Source: Cololabis saira (taxonomy: Eukaryota; Chordata; Actinopteri; Beloniformes; Belonidae). From it: a stretch of 64,000 bases of DNA. This document shows positions 22,640 through 34,159 of the stretch, in pieces. The notes below the pieces were generated by a model. That model did no database searches, had not been told where the DNA came from, and saw nothing but the letters and a program-made list of their open reading frames with translations. The stretch lies in NCBI RefSeq assembly GCF_033807715.1, contig NC_084592.1, positions 27,833,919 through 27,897,918 on the forward strand, given 5' to 3'. Position 1 is the first letter of the stretch, and each line of letters begins with the position of its first letter. The translations under genes and the position numbers were made by a program.

Positions 22640-24574
22640 TGTTGTGCCCGACCATATGCCCATCTGAACTTATAAAATGTATGAACATTTTGTGATTATG
22701 AATTCCAGCAAAGCCAGACCCGGCCTCCCCCCTGGAGTTTATGGCCCGGCTGCTATCTTCTCGCTCAGGCCAATTTATGACCCTGGTGGCCTGGTTCGAG
22801 ATGGCCTGTATGTGACCCACGATACGGCTCCAGATCAAAGCAGGACAGGAAGGTTTCTGCCAGGGAAAACAGACTTCCTTGGGGTTTTATGACACCTAAG
22901 CAGGGGTCGGGATGCAGCGGAGCCCAAAACCAGACCTCAAAATGGTACTGCTTCTTTGAACCCCCCCTTTTCCGCTTTAATGTGCCTCATAAAATGGCGC
23001 TGTTGCCTGAACTACAACCCCCAGCATGCCTTGCGGGGGGGGGTGGCGCCTACAAGCGGCGCTCATCCAATCGCAATGAGGCACCGATGACGTCACTGCA
23101 GCGCGCGTAGGATCAAAACCCCTGCCGCTGCTCCTTTTTCTGCTCTTCCGATCACCCTCTCATCCGAGCTGGATCGTTTGGCTCTGGGCCAAGATCCCAT
23201 CTCCCTTTCTCCCCCCGGCTGGGGGGAGGTGTAAGGCCCCATCGGGCCGCTCCGTTGGACCTGCAGCCCGTTGAAGCCGCGGTGCACGGAGCCGCCCCCA
23301 TCAGCTCCCGGTCTCAACTTTTCATCCAGAGTCCTGCTTCACGTGTCCCCGGTCCCTGGGAGCTGGAAAGGGGGGGGAAGCCGCTCCGAAGCTCGGCCCC
23401 GGCCCAGGGTGAGACCCGTTCTTCTTTCCTAACCTCTCTCTCTGCTCTTAAAACTTCACCTGAAAGGACCTGTGGACAGCCTGCCCCGCGCAGAACCGAG
23501 ACGCATCCCGCTGCCCGTCCCGGGGCCACGCGCTCAGGCCGACGGGCACCAGCACTCAGAAGAAGTAGACTGGCCCCGCGCGCCCCCGAGACGACGTGAT
23601 AGCCTCCGGACCGGAGCTGGAGCGCCGGCTGCTTCAGCTGTACCCCCGTCCTCTCGTGATTCCAGAGTCAGGAGGAGGAGCGGGAGAGGCGGGAGGACTC
23701 TCTGGGATCGGACTCCGACCAAAGACCCGGCAGGAACCCCTGATCGGCACCCGGAGACCCGAGGAGGCGTGAGGTTTTGAGACCTGGGTGTATGAGTTTA
23801 ACTGGGAGTGTTACAGAGCTAAATCTGTGTTCAGAGCTGAGATTACACCACCATCATTATAAGGACTGTTTTCATTAATTTGTAGTCACTACTTTCTGCT
23901 AGTCATTCATGTTTTAAAGCGCTGTTTTCTGCAGTTGATCACGGTTTAACACCGGGATCACCATCCGTTCTAATTGCACGTGGCCAAGAGGGCGCGTCCA
24001 TCTTTAAAAGACCACAGGAGCCCCGTTTGAACTGTAGATGTTCTGTATCTTCGTTATTATTGCTTGATTTCTTTTCTTTTTCATTCCATGCATTTAACGT
24101 TTATGTTTCATTTTATTGATTGTTGTTTTTCTAGTTAATTAATTGTTTTATGGATACTTAAGCCATTTCTGCCATCAGATTTATTTGGGTGTTGCGTTTA
24201 TCATCTTTTGACACCCGTATGTAAATAAATTCTGATTGATTTCTTTATGAGTGGTTGTGTTATTTCATGCAAGATTTGGTCACAAATTGATTTGTTTAAG
24301 CAGAGCCTAGTGTTCGGATATCACGCCTTCACTGTTATTCTGTAAGATTTGCTGTTCTGCAGGATAATTCAAATCATAATGAGACTGATTTTCTGCTGTT
24401 AGTTATCGAATTCCACCGGAAGTAAGGCCCCGGCGGTGGTGCCCCTACGAGAATTATCATTTTTGATAATACAATTTGATAAATAGTCAACTTTATTAAT
24501 TATTAATAATTCTTTAATAGAATTATCATTAGCCTTGATAACTGGACAGCCAAGCTACCTTGAGTTGCACAACA
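22640..24574 (+). mobile_element. 3' LTR (1935 bp)
   Basis: A direct repeat of 18999-20933 at constant offset. AATAAA lies at 24224. It is followed by CCGG (24575-24578), the 4-bp target duplication, after which the interrupted LINE frame resumes. Confidence 0.9.
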
Positions 24575-26645
24575 CCGGTACAGATGCCCAAGCCACCTCA
24601 GCTGACTCCTCTCAATGTGAAGGAGCAGCGGCTCGACTCTGAGCTCCTCCCGGGTGACCGAACTCCTCACCCTATCTCTAAGGGAGCGTCCAGCCACCCT
24701 GCGGAGGAAACTCATCTCGGCCGCTTGTATCCGCGATCTTGTCCTTTCGGTCACTACCCAAAGTTCATGACCATAGGTGAGGGTAGGTGCGTAGATTGAC
24801 CGGTAAATCGAGAGCTTCGCCTTTCGACTCAGCTCCCTCTTCACCACGACGGTCCGGTACATCGACCGCATAACTGCGGACGCTGCACCGATCCGTCTGT
24901 CAATCTCACGCTCCATCGTTCCCTCACTCGTGAACAAGATCCCGAGATACTTGAACTCCTCCACCTGAGGCAGGACTTCTCCACCCACCCGGAGAAGGCA
25001 TGCCACCCTTTTCCAATGGAGAACCATGGCCTCGGTTTTGGAGGTGCTGATTCTCATCCCTGCCGCGTCGCACTCGGCCGCAAACCGTCCCAGCACATGC
25101 TGAAGGTCCCGGTCCGAAGAACCCAACAGGACAACATCATCCGCAAAAAGCAGAGATGACATCCTGAGGTTCCCAAACCGGATCCCCTCCGGCCCCTGGC
25201 TACGCCTAGAAATCGTGTCCATAAAAATTATGAACAGGACCGGTGACAAAGGGCAGCCCTGCCGGAGTCCAACATGCACCGGGAACAAGTCTGACTTACT
25301 GCCGGCAATGCGAACCAAACTCCTGCTCCGATCATATAGAGACCGGACAGCCCTTAATAGAGGGCCCCGGACTCCATACTCACTGAGCACCCCCCACAGA
25401 ATGGCACGAGGGACACGGTCAAATGCCTTCTCCAGATCCACAAAACACATGTAGACTGGTTGGGCAAATTCCCATGAACCCTTGAGCAACCTGCGGAGGG
25501 TATAAAGCTGGTCCAGTGTTCCACGACCGGGACGAAAACCGCATTGTTCCTCCTGAATCCGAGGTTCAACTATCGGCCGTAATCTCCTCTCCAGTACCCT
25601 GGCGTAGACTTTCCCGGGGAGGCTGAGAAGTGTGATCCCCCTATAGTTGGAACACACTTTCCGGTCCCCCTTTTTAAACAGAGGGACCACCACCCCGGTC
25701 TGCCACTCCAACGGTACTGTCCCCTTCCTCCATGCGATGTCGCAGAGGCGTGTCAACCAAGACAGCCCTACGACATCCAGAGACTTGAGGTACTCAGGGC
25801 AAATCTCATCCACCCCCGGTGCCCTGCCACTGAGGAGCTTACGAACCACCTCAGTGACCTCGGCTTGGGTGATGGACGAGCACGCCCCAGAGTCCCCACT
25901 CTCTGCTTCCTCAGTGGAAGGCATGTCAGTCGGGTTGAGGAGATCCTCGAAGTATTCCTTCCACCGTCCGACAATGTCCCCAGTCAAGGTCAACAGCTCC
26001 CCACCCACACCGTAAACGGTGCCGGCAGAGTACTGCTTCCCCCTTCTGAGGCGCCGAACGGTCCTCCAGAATTTCCTCGAGGCCGACCAAAAGTCTTCCT
26101 CCATGGCCTCCCCGAACTCCTCGCAGTTTTTGCCTCCAGGACTGCCCGAGCCGCGGCTCGCTTGGCCTGCCGGTACCCATCTACTGTGTCAGGAGTCCCA
26201 CCGGCCAACATAGCCCGGTAGGACTCCTTCTTCAGTCTGACGGCATCCTGTACTTCCGGTGTCCACCACCGGGTTCTAGGATTGCCGCCACGACAGGCAC
26301 CGGAGACCTTGCGTCCACAACTTCGAACTGCCGCGTCGACAATGGAGGCAGAGAACATGGTCCACTCGGACTCAATGTCCCCGCCTCCCCCGGGATCCGA
26401 GAGAAGCTCTCTCGGAGGTGGGAGTTGAAGATGTCCCTGACAGGGGGCTCAGCCAGACGTTCCCAACAGACCCTCACAATCCGTTCGGGTCTGCCCGGTC
26501 TGTCCAACCTCCTCCTCTGCCAGCGCATCCAACTCACCACCAGGTGGTGATCAGTTGACAGCTCAGCCCCTCTCTTCACCCGAGTGTCCAAGACATGCGG
26601 CCGAAGGCCCGATGAAACGACAACGAAGACTTTGTTGTCGATTTT
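24575..26645 (-). mobile_element. LINE, 5' part with reverse transcriptase (5'-truncated)
   Basis: The minus strand encodes about 510 residues of a non-LTR reverse transcriptase. Motifs in order are GVDEICPEYLK, SNYRGITLLSLPGK, EQCGFRPGR, VDLEKAFDRVPR, GLRQGCPLSPVLFIIFMD, the catalytic LLFADDVVLLG and KYLGILFTS. Upstream, in other frames (26000-26590), are the linker and the end of the apurinic endonuclease domain (STDHHLVVSWMRW). The catalytic part of the endonuclease is missing, so the copy is 5'-truncated and frameshifted. At 24574 the frame is broken by the LTR element. Removing the insert and one CCGG would rejoin it in frame with 18998. Clade is not assigned. Confidence 0.85.
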
Positions 26646-26784
26646 TTGACTCCTTTTAAAATAAATCTTATCACATTTGTACTAATCACTACATTTGCAG
26701 CCATTAAAACCAATGATCATGTCTGTTACACTTAGTAACACATCTGTAACAGTTTTTGAATATTTTAATTTACATGTTGCCACC

Positions 26785-26789
26785 ATATA

Positions 26790-26878
<89 letters not shown>
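26785..26878. repeat. (TA)n microsatellite
   Basis: Nearly pure TA dinucleotide tract of about 90 bp inside the hAT MITE. Confidence 0.95.
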
Positions 26879-27076
26879 CGCTTTTATGTATTTGTTTTTG
26901 AATTTACATCACTGTGAATGTAATTTCAAAAGAATAGCAATACAATTAAATACAATTTTAGACAGAGCTAGTTCGTGATTAGTGCTATTTTTAGAACTGG
27001 CCTGCGGGCGACTGATGTGGTTGCTGCGGGCGACCTGGTGCCCGCGGGCACCGGGTTGGTGACCCCTGATTTAAAG

Positions 27077-28412
27077 TGTCTGTCGACCTGCTACACTTAA
27101 CGCTTTTATACTCTCTGTTTAGGAAAACGGAATGGGTTTTTACTGAAAACTCCTTGAATGTTCATGAGTAGCACATACAAATGATTATGAATATATTATC
27201 TGTTTCTTAGCAACACTTAATAAATGGACAATAGCCAAACAATGCTGCAACGATTAACCTGATGGTGCAGAGACGTTTAAACCAGGCTCCTGAAAGATCC
27301 ATCTCTCTAAGGTTCATCTAATCGAGACGAATGCCAAAGGAAAGGTGGTCACATTTTCCACAGTAATTTTTTCCCTGCCGTGGTGATAATTCAAAGTAGA
27401 AGAATGAAAAGAAAGCTAATGTTTAAGAGAAAGCTGATAAAAAGGACTGCACAAGCGACTGATGAGGCTATATGATGAAGAAAAACAGTTTCTAAATTAC
27501 TCAAAGTGACGATTTAAACCATTTTCCCTCCATAATGTGATTTTTGACTCAATTTGTGTTGATTTTGATTAAATATCAGAATCAACACTTTTTAAAGATG
27601 TGTTTTTCCCCACTTGATTAAAAAAAGAACCCAAGAAAAACAGTGTGTGTTATAGTTATCTGCAGTTTTTTTTTTTTTTTTGGTGTGTACTGGAAGCAGG
27701 TCAGCAGCAGATCTGTGAAGCAGATTATCAAGTAATTGAGTCCAGAGAACACCAAACAGGCCCGGAGCAAGGGGCAGGACTACATCCAGGCTTCATTTTA
27801 TCAAACAGTGGCTGTTCGTGAGGAACTTGGACTGAATTTGAAGGATCCAGTGGTCACCTTAATCAGTAGGTAATAAGAGGTTTTGGCACTGCAGCCATCA
27901 CTCTGAATACCTGGCTCTGTCCACAGCGTTGCTAAAATTACTGCTTGGTTCTACTTCTAATAGGAGAGGACTTGCCCTCTTGTTAAACTTCTACTGTGGC
28001 TTGAATTCTTTACATGGGCCGTGCTAGCCACACAGCTTAAAAAACTCATTGCAGTCAAAGTAATGAATGACATCTATTCAAAAATCTTTGGGAAACAATG
28101 ATTATACACTCAGAAAACCACTCGAGTTTGAGTTTGACTATAGCTGTACTTTGTCGAGATCCCTTAGCATCTCATTGTAATGCAATTTTGATCTTTCTCT
28201 TATCTTAACTGACAAATATGATGCTTAAACTAACCAAACAGCAAGTGAAAATGGAAGTGAAACGGTGGCCTCACAGGGGACATATTCAGGTGTTCAGGAT
28301 CCCTGCATCATCTTACCAAGTTGATAAGTCAACAATCTTGCATTATTTATCCTAATCAAGATAACAAACTGCTCTTCCCAACTGCTCTTCTTTGACAGTG
28401 TACGCAAAAGAT
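27077..28412. other. No gene recognised
   Basis: AT-rich sequence with a T-run at 27667-27681. No coding, tRNA-like or element-end signature was found. Confidence 0.3.
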
Positions 28413-28916
28413 CTGGGGCCTCATCTATAAAGCTTGCTTGCGCAGAAAAAGCGCCTGAAAGTTGCGGAAGCCGCCATCTACGCAAAGCCTTGGATCTAAA
28501 AAGAAAAAACTAACTGAAAAATCTGCGTATCCCTACGGCAACCCTCACCCTCCCGTAAGAATGTACTTAAGACATGGGGAACTGGCCAGGCAGGCTGTGA
28601 GGTGGTGAAATGAAGCCAGATTCATGTCATACTCTTAATAATGTCACCACATATCACAACATATATCAGACTTATAATAAAATAGCGCTGATCGTGTCCC
28701 TCTGTATCCTTCTGTGTGTGAAGCTCAGTCAGTCAGGACTCTGGTGCTGCTGGAGCTGCAGCCTCCTCTTCACCCACCACTTTAGGACAGAACAAATGAG
28801 GGGCGTTTAGGGAGCCCCACGGAGCCCCTAAAGGGACTCAGATTTTTTTTCATATATATAATGAGTTTTACACGCGTGTGAAACCTTTACGTGCGGGTGT
28901 AAGCCTAAATTAGGGT

Positions 28917-28990
28917 CCCGCATTAAAACGACGCAGAGCCTACGGCGTAGGGTACGCGGCGACGCGCACCTACGCCGTATCACCTACGCC
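28917..28990. mobile_element. Partial palindromic MITE (copy 4)
   Basis: The core 'gacgcagagcctacggcgta' and its partial inverse 'tacgccgtatcacctacgcc' match the inner part of the small palindromic MITEs elsewhere in the window. The outer arms are missing or worn. Confidence 0.45.
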
Positions 28991-29416
28991 GGGGAACTCA
29001 CAGCGTTTAGCGCAGCTACGGCGTGCTGCCATTCACTCTCTTTATTTCATACTATTTATATACTTATTCTAACTTTTACTGTGACCACCAAATAATGTCG
29101 TTTTCCTGTCCCCTCATCCACAACATCTAGATCTCAGTCTCCGTGAAGTCAGTGTCACGGTGGCTGGTCACCCTCTCATTCATTCTGACGCCAAACAGGC
29201 TGCAGGAAGCCACTGCGCATGCTCAGTAGGCTCATCCATATGCATTTATGGTAAAAAGTGGGCGTGTAGAGGGCGGGATATGAGGCGGATTCAGCTGTGC
29301 AGCCTTCCAGCTGGACTGTGATTCATAAAGCGAACATTGCGTGAAAGTCTGCGTGCACATGGTTTTATTGATCCGGATTTTTTTTTGCCCGGCATTTTCG
29401 GCTTTTGAATGTACGT

Positions 29417-32222
29417 TAGGCTGACCAAACGTCCTCTTTTCCCCGGACATGTCCTCTTTTTACGTCCTGTCCGGGGCGTCCGGGGGGGTTTTATAAATTG
29501 ATGATAATGTCCGGGTTTCCTTTTGTGTGTGTGTGTGCGTGTGTATATGTGTGTGCGCCCCCCGCTTATCCTTGTTTGGTTCAGCGTGGGTGACGTAATC
29601 CCCGAGAGCCTGCCTTGTGGGCGGGTCTCCAACACTCAACACTCACACACAGCAGCAGACAGCGGCAGACACACGCTCCCAAAATGCCGAAGCGAAAATG
29701 CATCTTTACCGATGCACTGAAAAAAAAATTCCCGATGTACAAAACCGGTCGGGACATGTGGGAAGCTGAATGCACCGTGTGCAAAGCGGGCACTTATGTT
29801 TCTGTGTCCAATAAAGGTGCCGGGGACCTTGCAGCTCACATGGACACAGAAAAGCATAAAAAGGCAGTGCGAGGTGAGACTAGCAGTTCAAAATTGACCG
29901 AGTTTTTTATAAGACCCGGAAAAACAGAGGATGCTGTAAATGCAGCGGAGGGTGCATTTGCATTCCATACTGTGAAACACCACCACAGCTACAGATCAAT
30001 GGATTGCACAAGTGTCTTGCTGAAAACAGCATTTCCAGACTCTGACACCGCCAAGAAGTTTAGTAGTGCCCGCACTAAGACCGAAGCAGTTGTGAATGGT
30101 GTTATAGCGCCCCACTCTGTTGAAGTCGCTCATGAAGCACTCAAAGAAATCCAGTACTGTGGTGTTTCTACAGATGGGAGTAACCACGGAGCAGTGAAGA
30201 TATTCCCAATCATAATCCAGTACTTTGACTGGAAGAAGGGTGGTGTGCAAACAAAATTAATTGAGGTTAAAGACACACCTAATGAGACAGCAGAAACCAT
30301 TGCTAAATACCTCACTGAGACACTGGCAAAAAACAATTTGTCTGAAAAATGCATCGCATTTACTGGCGACAATTGCAACACAAATTTTGGAGGAATCCGA
30401 CGTAAGGAAGAGGGAAATAATGTGTTTGCAAATTTGAAGAAGTTGCTGCAGAACAAGGCTCTGATCGGTGTGGGTTGCCCAGCACACATACTGAATAATT
30501 GTGCTCATCATGGGGCAGACACAATAGATGTTGACCTTGAGAATATTATGTTCAAAATCTACCAGTACTTCCACATTTACACTGTGCGCACTGAGAATCT
30601 CAAGGAGTACTGTGATTTTGTTGACATTGAGTACAGAAGGATGCTTTCTCACAGCAAGACAAGGTGGCTGTCATTGTTCCCAGGCATTGAGAGGATGATA
30701 CAGATGTTTCCAGCTTTAAAAGCATTCTTTCTGTCTCAGGAAAAGCCTCCCATAGTAATTAAGAAGTTTTTTGAAAACGACTTCAGTGAGCTCTACCTCT
30801 GGCACATGCACTCATTCATGTCTGTGTTCCACACCCACATTCAAGCCATGGAAAAGGAGAACAACTCCATTATGGAGATGAAGAAAATATTGAACAGCAT
30901 CCACACCATTCTTCTTGAACGCAAAAGCAACAACTTCATGTCCCTTAAAGTTAAGGGACTACTGGCAGAAAAGCGCAGAGACGGACTTGGTAAGGGCTAT
31001 GACCAGTTCTGTGCTGATGTGCAGGGCCTGTACAGTGCATGTCTGGAGTATCTAGAGAAGTGGATGACTCCCATGGAAGAGTTCTCCACATTTATGTGGA
31101 TGGATCTGAGTGAGCCACCAGATTGGATTGATGTGGAGGCCTGCATCAAGTACCTTGGAGAGAAGGGGGTGCCAATTGACGATGTCAAGTGTTTTGACCA
31201 GGTCACCAATCTGAAGAAATTCACAGAAAGGTGCAACAGTGATGAGGAGTTCATTGGCCTGCAGGTGCACCAGAAATGGACCAAATATTTTGAGAAGGCC
31301 AAAAGCATTGCATGTTACTCAGAACTACTGAAGATTGCACAGTTTGTCTTTGCACTTCCCTCTCAAAATGCAAATGTTGAGAGGGTTTTCTCACTGATGC
31401 AGAGCCAGTGGACAAAGGAGAGGAACCAGCTCTCTGTTGCATCGCTGAAGGGGATTCTATTTGTGCAATACAATTTCAAGGACTATTCTTGCAAAGACTT
31501 TCATGCTTACATGTTGAGCAACCGAAAACTGCTGGGAAAGATCAGCTCTACAGCTAAATATGGATGGGCAGACAAGGAGGATGAAGAAGAAAACCAGGAT
31601 GAAGACAAGAACTAAAGATCCTGAAGAAAACAAGGATGAAGAAGATAACTCAAGATTTTAGTTCAGAAATTTTTTTGTTTGTTCAAGTAATAACTGTTAT
31701 ATTATTTACATTACACTGAAAAGCTAGTGAGATATAGTTCAAGTTCAAGTTTGATTTTCTAATACAGAAGAGGTATTATTTAGAACATTATGTTTTCATA
31801 TTATTTATTATTTATATGTTATTACATATTATTTATCTATTTGTCCTTGTAAAGAGAGCTATTATTATACAAGTTGATTTTTGTAATACAGAAGAGGCAT
31901 TATTTCAATCATTATTTCATTCCAGATATTTTACATTTATTTTACATTCATATGTATTTATTTTTATATTTGAAACTTGAAAAGGATTATTATTTTAGAA
32001 ATAATAAAGAAAGTTGAATAACCTCTGAGAAGCCTATCTGAATTTCTGTCTTTGAGAGATATTATTTTGTAATATAACTGAATATTCTATCCATACATAC
32101 AAACTTTACATATATTAAAATTATAAGGAATCTTTGAGTAAACTGCGAGTATCATTTAAGTAGGCTATCTCGTGGCCGGGCCGAGTGTCCTCTTTTTTGA
32201 AAATCAAAATATGGTCACCCTA
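29417..32222 (+). mobile_element. Full-length hAT transposon (2806 bp) with TIRs and 8-bp TSD
   Basis: Ends TAGGCTGACCA and TGGTCACCCTA are inverted with one mismatch in 11 bp. A perfect 8-bp TSD ATGTACGT flanks the element (29409-29416 and 32223-32230). It contains one long uninterrupted transposase frame with roughly 270 bp 5' and 600 bp 3' of it. All parts needed for autonomous movement appear present. Confidence 0.9.
29684..31615 (+). CDS. hAT-family transposase, apparently intact (643 aa)
   Basis: This predicted cut-and-paste DNA transposase would excise and reinsert its own hAT element in the nucleus. A BED-type zinc finger lies near the N-terminus (C30, C33, H52, H58). Candidate catalytic acids follow the hAT D-D-E order: D164 in STDGSNHG, D229 in FTGDNCNTNFGG and E566 in NANVERVFS. 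The C-terminal dimerisation block (ALPSQNANVERVFSLM) starts near residue 557, and the protein ends in an acidic tail. The start is the ATG in a good context (aaaATGc) at 29684; an upstream in-frame GTG at 29615 is not a likely eukaryotic start. No stop or frameshift interrupts 1.9 kb, unlike every other element protein in the window. Domestication is an alternative, but intact ends and a perfect TSD favour a recent mobile copy. Confidence 0.85.
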   Translation: MPKRKCIFTDALKKKFPMYKTGRDMWEAECTVCKAGTYVSVSNKGAGDLAAHMDTEKHKKAVRGETSSSKLTEFFIRPGKTEDAVNAAEGAFAFHTVKHHHSYRSMDCTSVLLKTAFPDSDTAKKFSSARTKTEAVVNGVIAPHSVEVAHEALKEIQYCGVSTDGSNHGAVKIFPIIIQYFDWKKGGVQTKLIEVKDTPNETAETIAKYLTETLAKNNLSEKCIAFTGDNCNTNFGGIRRKEEGNNVFANLKKLLQNKALIGVGCPAHILNNCAHHGADTIDVDLENIMFKIYQYFHIYTVRTENLKEYCDFVDIEYRRMLSHSKTRWLSLFPGIERMIQMFPALKAFFLSQEKPPIVIKKFFENDFSELYLWHMHSFMSVFHTHIQAMEKENNSIMEMKKILNSIHTILLERKSNNFMSLKVKGLLAEKRRDGLGKGYDQFCADVQGLYSACLEYLEKWMTPMEEFSTFMWMDLSEPPDWIDVEACIKYLGEKGVPIDDVKCFDQVTNLKKFTERCNSDEEFIGLQVHQKWTKYFEKAKSIACYSELLKIAQFVFALPSQNANVERVFSLMQSQWTKERNQLSVASLKGILFVQYNFKDYSCKDFHAYMLSNRKLLGKISSTAKYGWADKEDEEENQDEDKN

Positions 32223-32278
32223 ATGTACGTGCACTTTTAGTATGACTCCTACGCAGTGCATTTTAAATGAGGCCCCTG

Positions 32279-33588
32279 GGGTTGAATGCAAATAGGTTCT
32301 CACCTCAAAACTTTTTGTCTGCACTCAGATACACTGATACTCAAAAAACTGGTTTACTGTGTTCAGCAATTCAGTCAACTATGTATCCGTTAATCAATTT
32401 ATTTGGATTTTAGATTATGAGTTTGCCTACAAGTTTTGAGATCAAGAATCACAGGATAATCTGCTCTCTTATGTTGGTTTTGCAGCACTGCAGGTCTTCT
32501 GATCTATTGCCTAAATCCATGCCTTTTTTTTAACAAGTTACTAATCTGTTTTAAAAGCAACCTATATGTGATATTTGCATTTACTCTAACTACTTACAGG
32601 GAAAACCACCTTGCATAGTGGATGAGCTTGGTTACTGACATGGAAAAAGTTAAGGAACAAAGGCCCCGGTTGGAATTGAACCCAGGACCTTCTAGCTGTG
32701 AGATGGCTGCACCACCGTGACCCCCACAAATTGCTATTTTCAACGAATTTAGTTGAAATGGCTCTATTTCCATGAGTGCGTTGTAAAGCTTCCTCAGATT
32801 TCCACAGTATGTGCTCATTTTACTGCTTTGCTGTCAGTGGGTTAATTAAAAGTTAATTTATCCAATAGAAACCCTGAGCCCGACTCGTGTAAAAAACACA
32901 AAACAATATATATGAGCTGTTGCTTTCAAAAGCATTCACTCACCACTGTCACATTTTCAAGGACGCCTGACTTGCATTAACAAGAAAAATCCCTGTCTAT
33001 CTGCTTAGACAGCAGATGCAAATTCATATCTGACTTAAATCCACATTTATGAGGCCTGAAACTGATCTGAGTCCATGTGGTTTGTCACTGCTTACACATC
33101 CATTGGTCATATCCAATCTGTGTCACACAAGAAGAAAAATTCAGAATGACGTAACATGAACCCTGGAGTATGAATGTGGCCTTAAAGACATAAGCCATTT
33201 CTCAATGTGCGCTCTTGTCTGTACTTGCGTTCTTGTGAAATGTCCTTAGTCACAGCTAGAGTACTGTTCCACTTCAGAGCATGTATCTAATCAAGAATGG
33301 TTGAAGGCTCTGGATGTATTTTGACATATTTTATTCCAAGATTCCTCCAGTGCTGACCAAAGACGGTAAATTATCTGACAATGCATAAAAGTAGAAGTGA
33401 AGGAGAAAGAGTAAATAACTTTATTTTGTGTAAAGATGTGTAGTTTAAGACATTTGCATGAGAGGATATACTGCAGTTCTTCTAATCTTTTAACTAATAT
33501 GTATAGTAAAGTAATGAATTTAAACACTATGTCCAGGGGAGTCCATGACCCATTTTGAGTCATACTAATGTTGAGTGCTTATGTTTAG
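32279..33588. other. Mostly featureless, one repeat fragment
   Basis: Positions 32650-32725 (minus strand) carry 'ctgggttcaattccaacc' within the 'cacggtggtgcagccatctc' teleost repeat also seen at 10310-10600. Nothing else is supportable. Confidence 0.4.
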
Positions 33589-33592
33589 TTAA

Positions 33593-34158
33593 AGGGGACC
33601 TATTGTGAAAAATACATTTTTTCTTGCTGTAACATATATAAAATGGTCTCCCCTCAGCCTGCCAAGTCAGAAGAGGAAAGCAACCAAATTCTGCAGTGTC
33701 TGTACAGCCCGCCCGGATGAAGCATCCAGTGTGATGTGGATTTACGAGCCGTTCAGATTCTGCTCCCTTTTGTTACGTAACCAAAATGCAAACCACGCAC
33801 ACAACTAAACACCGTGTCCTAACTGTATGTGAGCGTCCGACTATCGCGTAGCACTACGTGATATCGGACGCTCTCTGTCCATCTCTCACCAGCCAGCTGC
33901 CACTTTATTGAGGTTTTTGTAGAGAAATTAGGAGGTATCATAGAGATAACTTCTCATTTCAACTAACTGGATCAGCCGTTCCTCATCCATGAATGTTTCC
34001 TACAGCGCTTTGAACCGGCTTTCAAGGTGAGCGACAGGAAGAAAATAGAAGCAGCGTGTCTAACAAATGTTCAGCTGAAAAACGGCGCGCCACGTCGCGC
34101 TGCGCAGCGCTGCACGGCCAGTTAGGACAGTCCAATAGAAAGTAAAGCAATGGGCTTT
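33593..34158. mobile_element. TTAA-type DNA element, copy B (right end missing)
   Basis: It starts AGGGGACCTATTGTG after TTAA (33589-33592) and follows copy A (6092-7230) through 'gacagtccaatagaaagtaa'. It stops where LINE sequence begins. It lacks about 450 bp present in the middle of copy A. Confidence 0.7.
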
Positions 34159-34159
34159 G

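Larger units (their letters stand above)
18339..27068. mobile_element. hAT MITE hosting a LINE and an LTR element
   Basis: Terminal inverted repeats CAGGGGTCACAAACC and GGTTGGTGACCCCTG match at 14 of 15 positions. A perfect 8-bp TSD ATTTAAAG flanks them (18331-18338 and 27069-27076). Without its inserts the element is about 825 bp (18339-18749 plus 26655-27068). It has no transposase but contains a 67-bp tandem duplication and a (TA)n tract. Confidence 0.85.
28416..32275. mobile_element. Outer DNA element with GGGCCTCAT ends, hosting a hAT transposon
   Basis: The left end is GGGCCTCATCTATAAAGC. The right end TTTTAAATGAGGCCC is its approximate inverse. CTG is present at both borders (28413-28415 and 32276-32278), a possible 3-bp TSD suggestive of PIF/Harbinger. 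Without the hAT insert it is about 1.05 kb and has no credible coding sequence. It contains part of the palindromic MITE family at 28917-28990. Confidence 0.5.

Noticed and set aside
26695..26901. Tyr/Ile-rich frame
   Set aside because: Translation of a (TA)n microsatellite. The same applies at 61645-61868.
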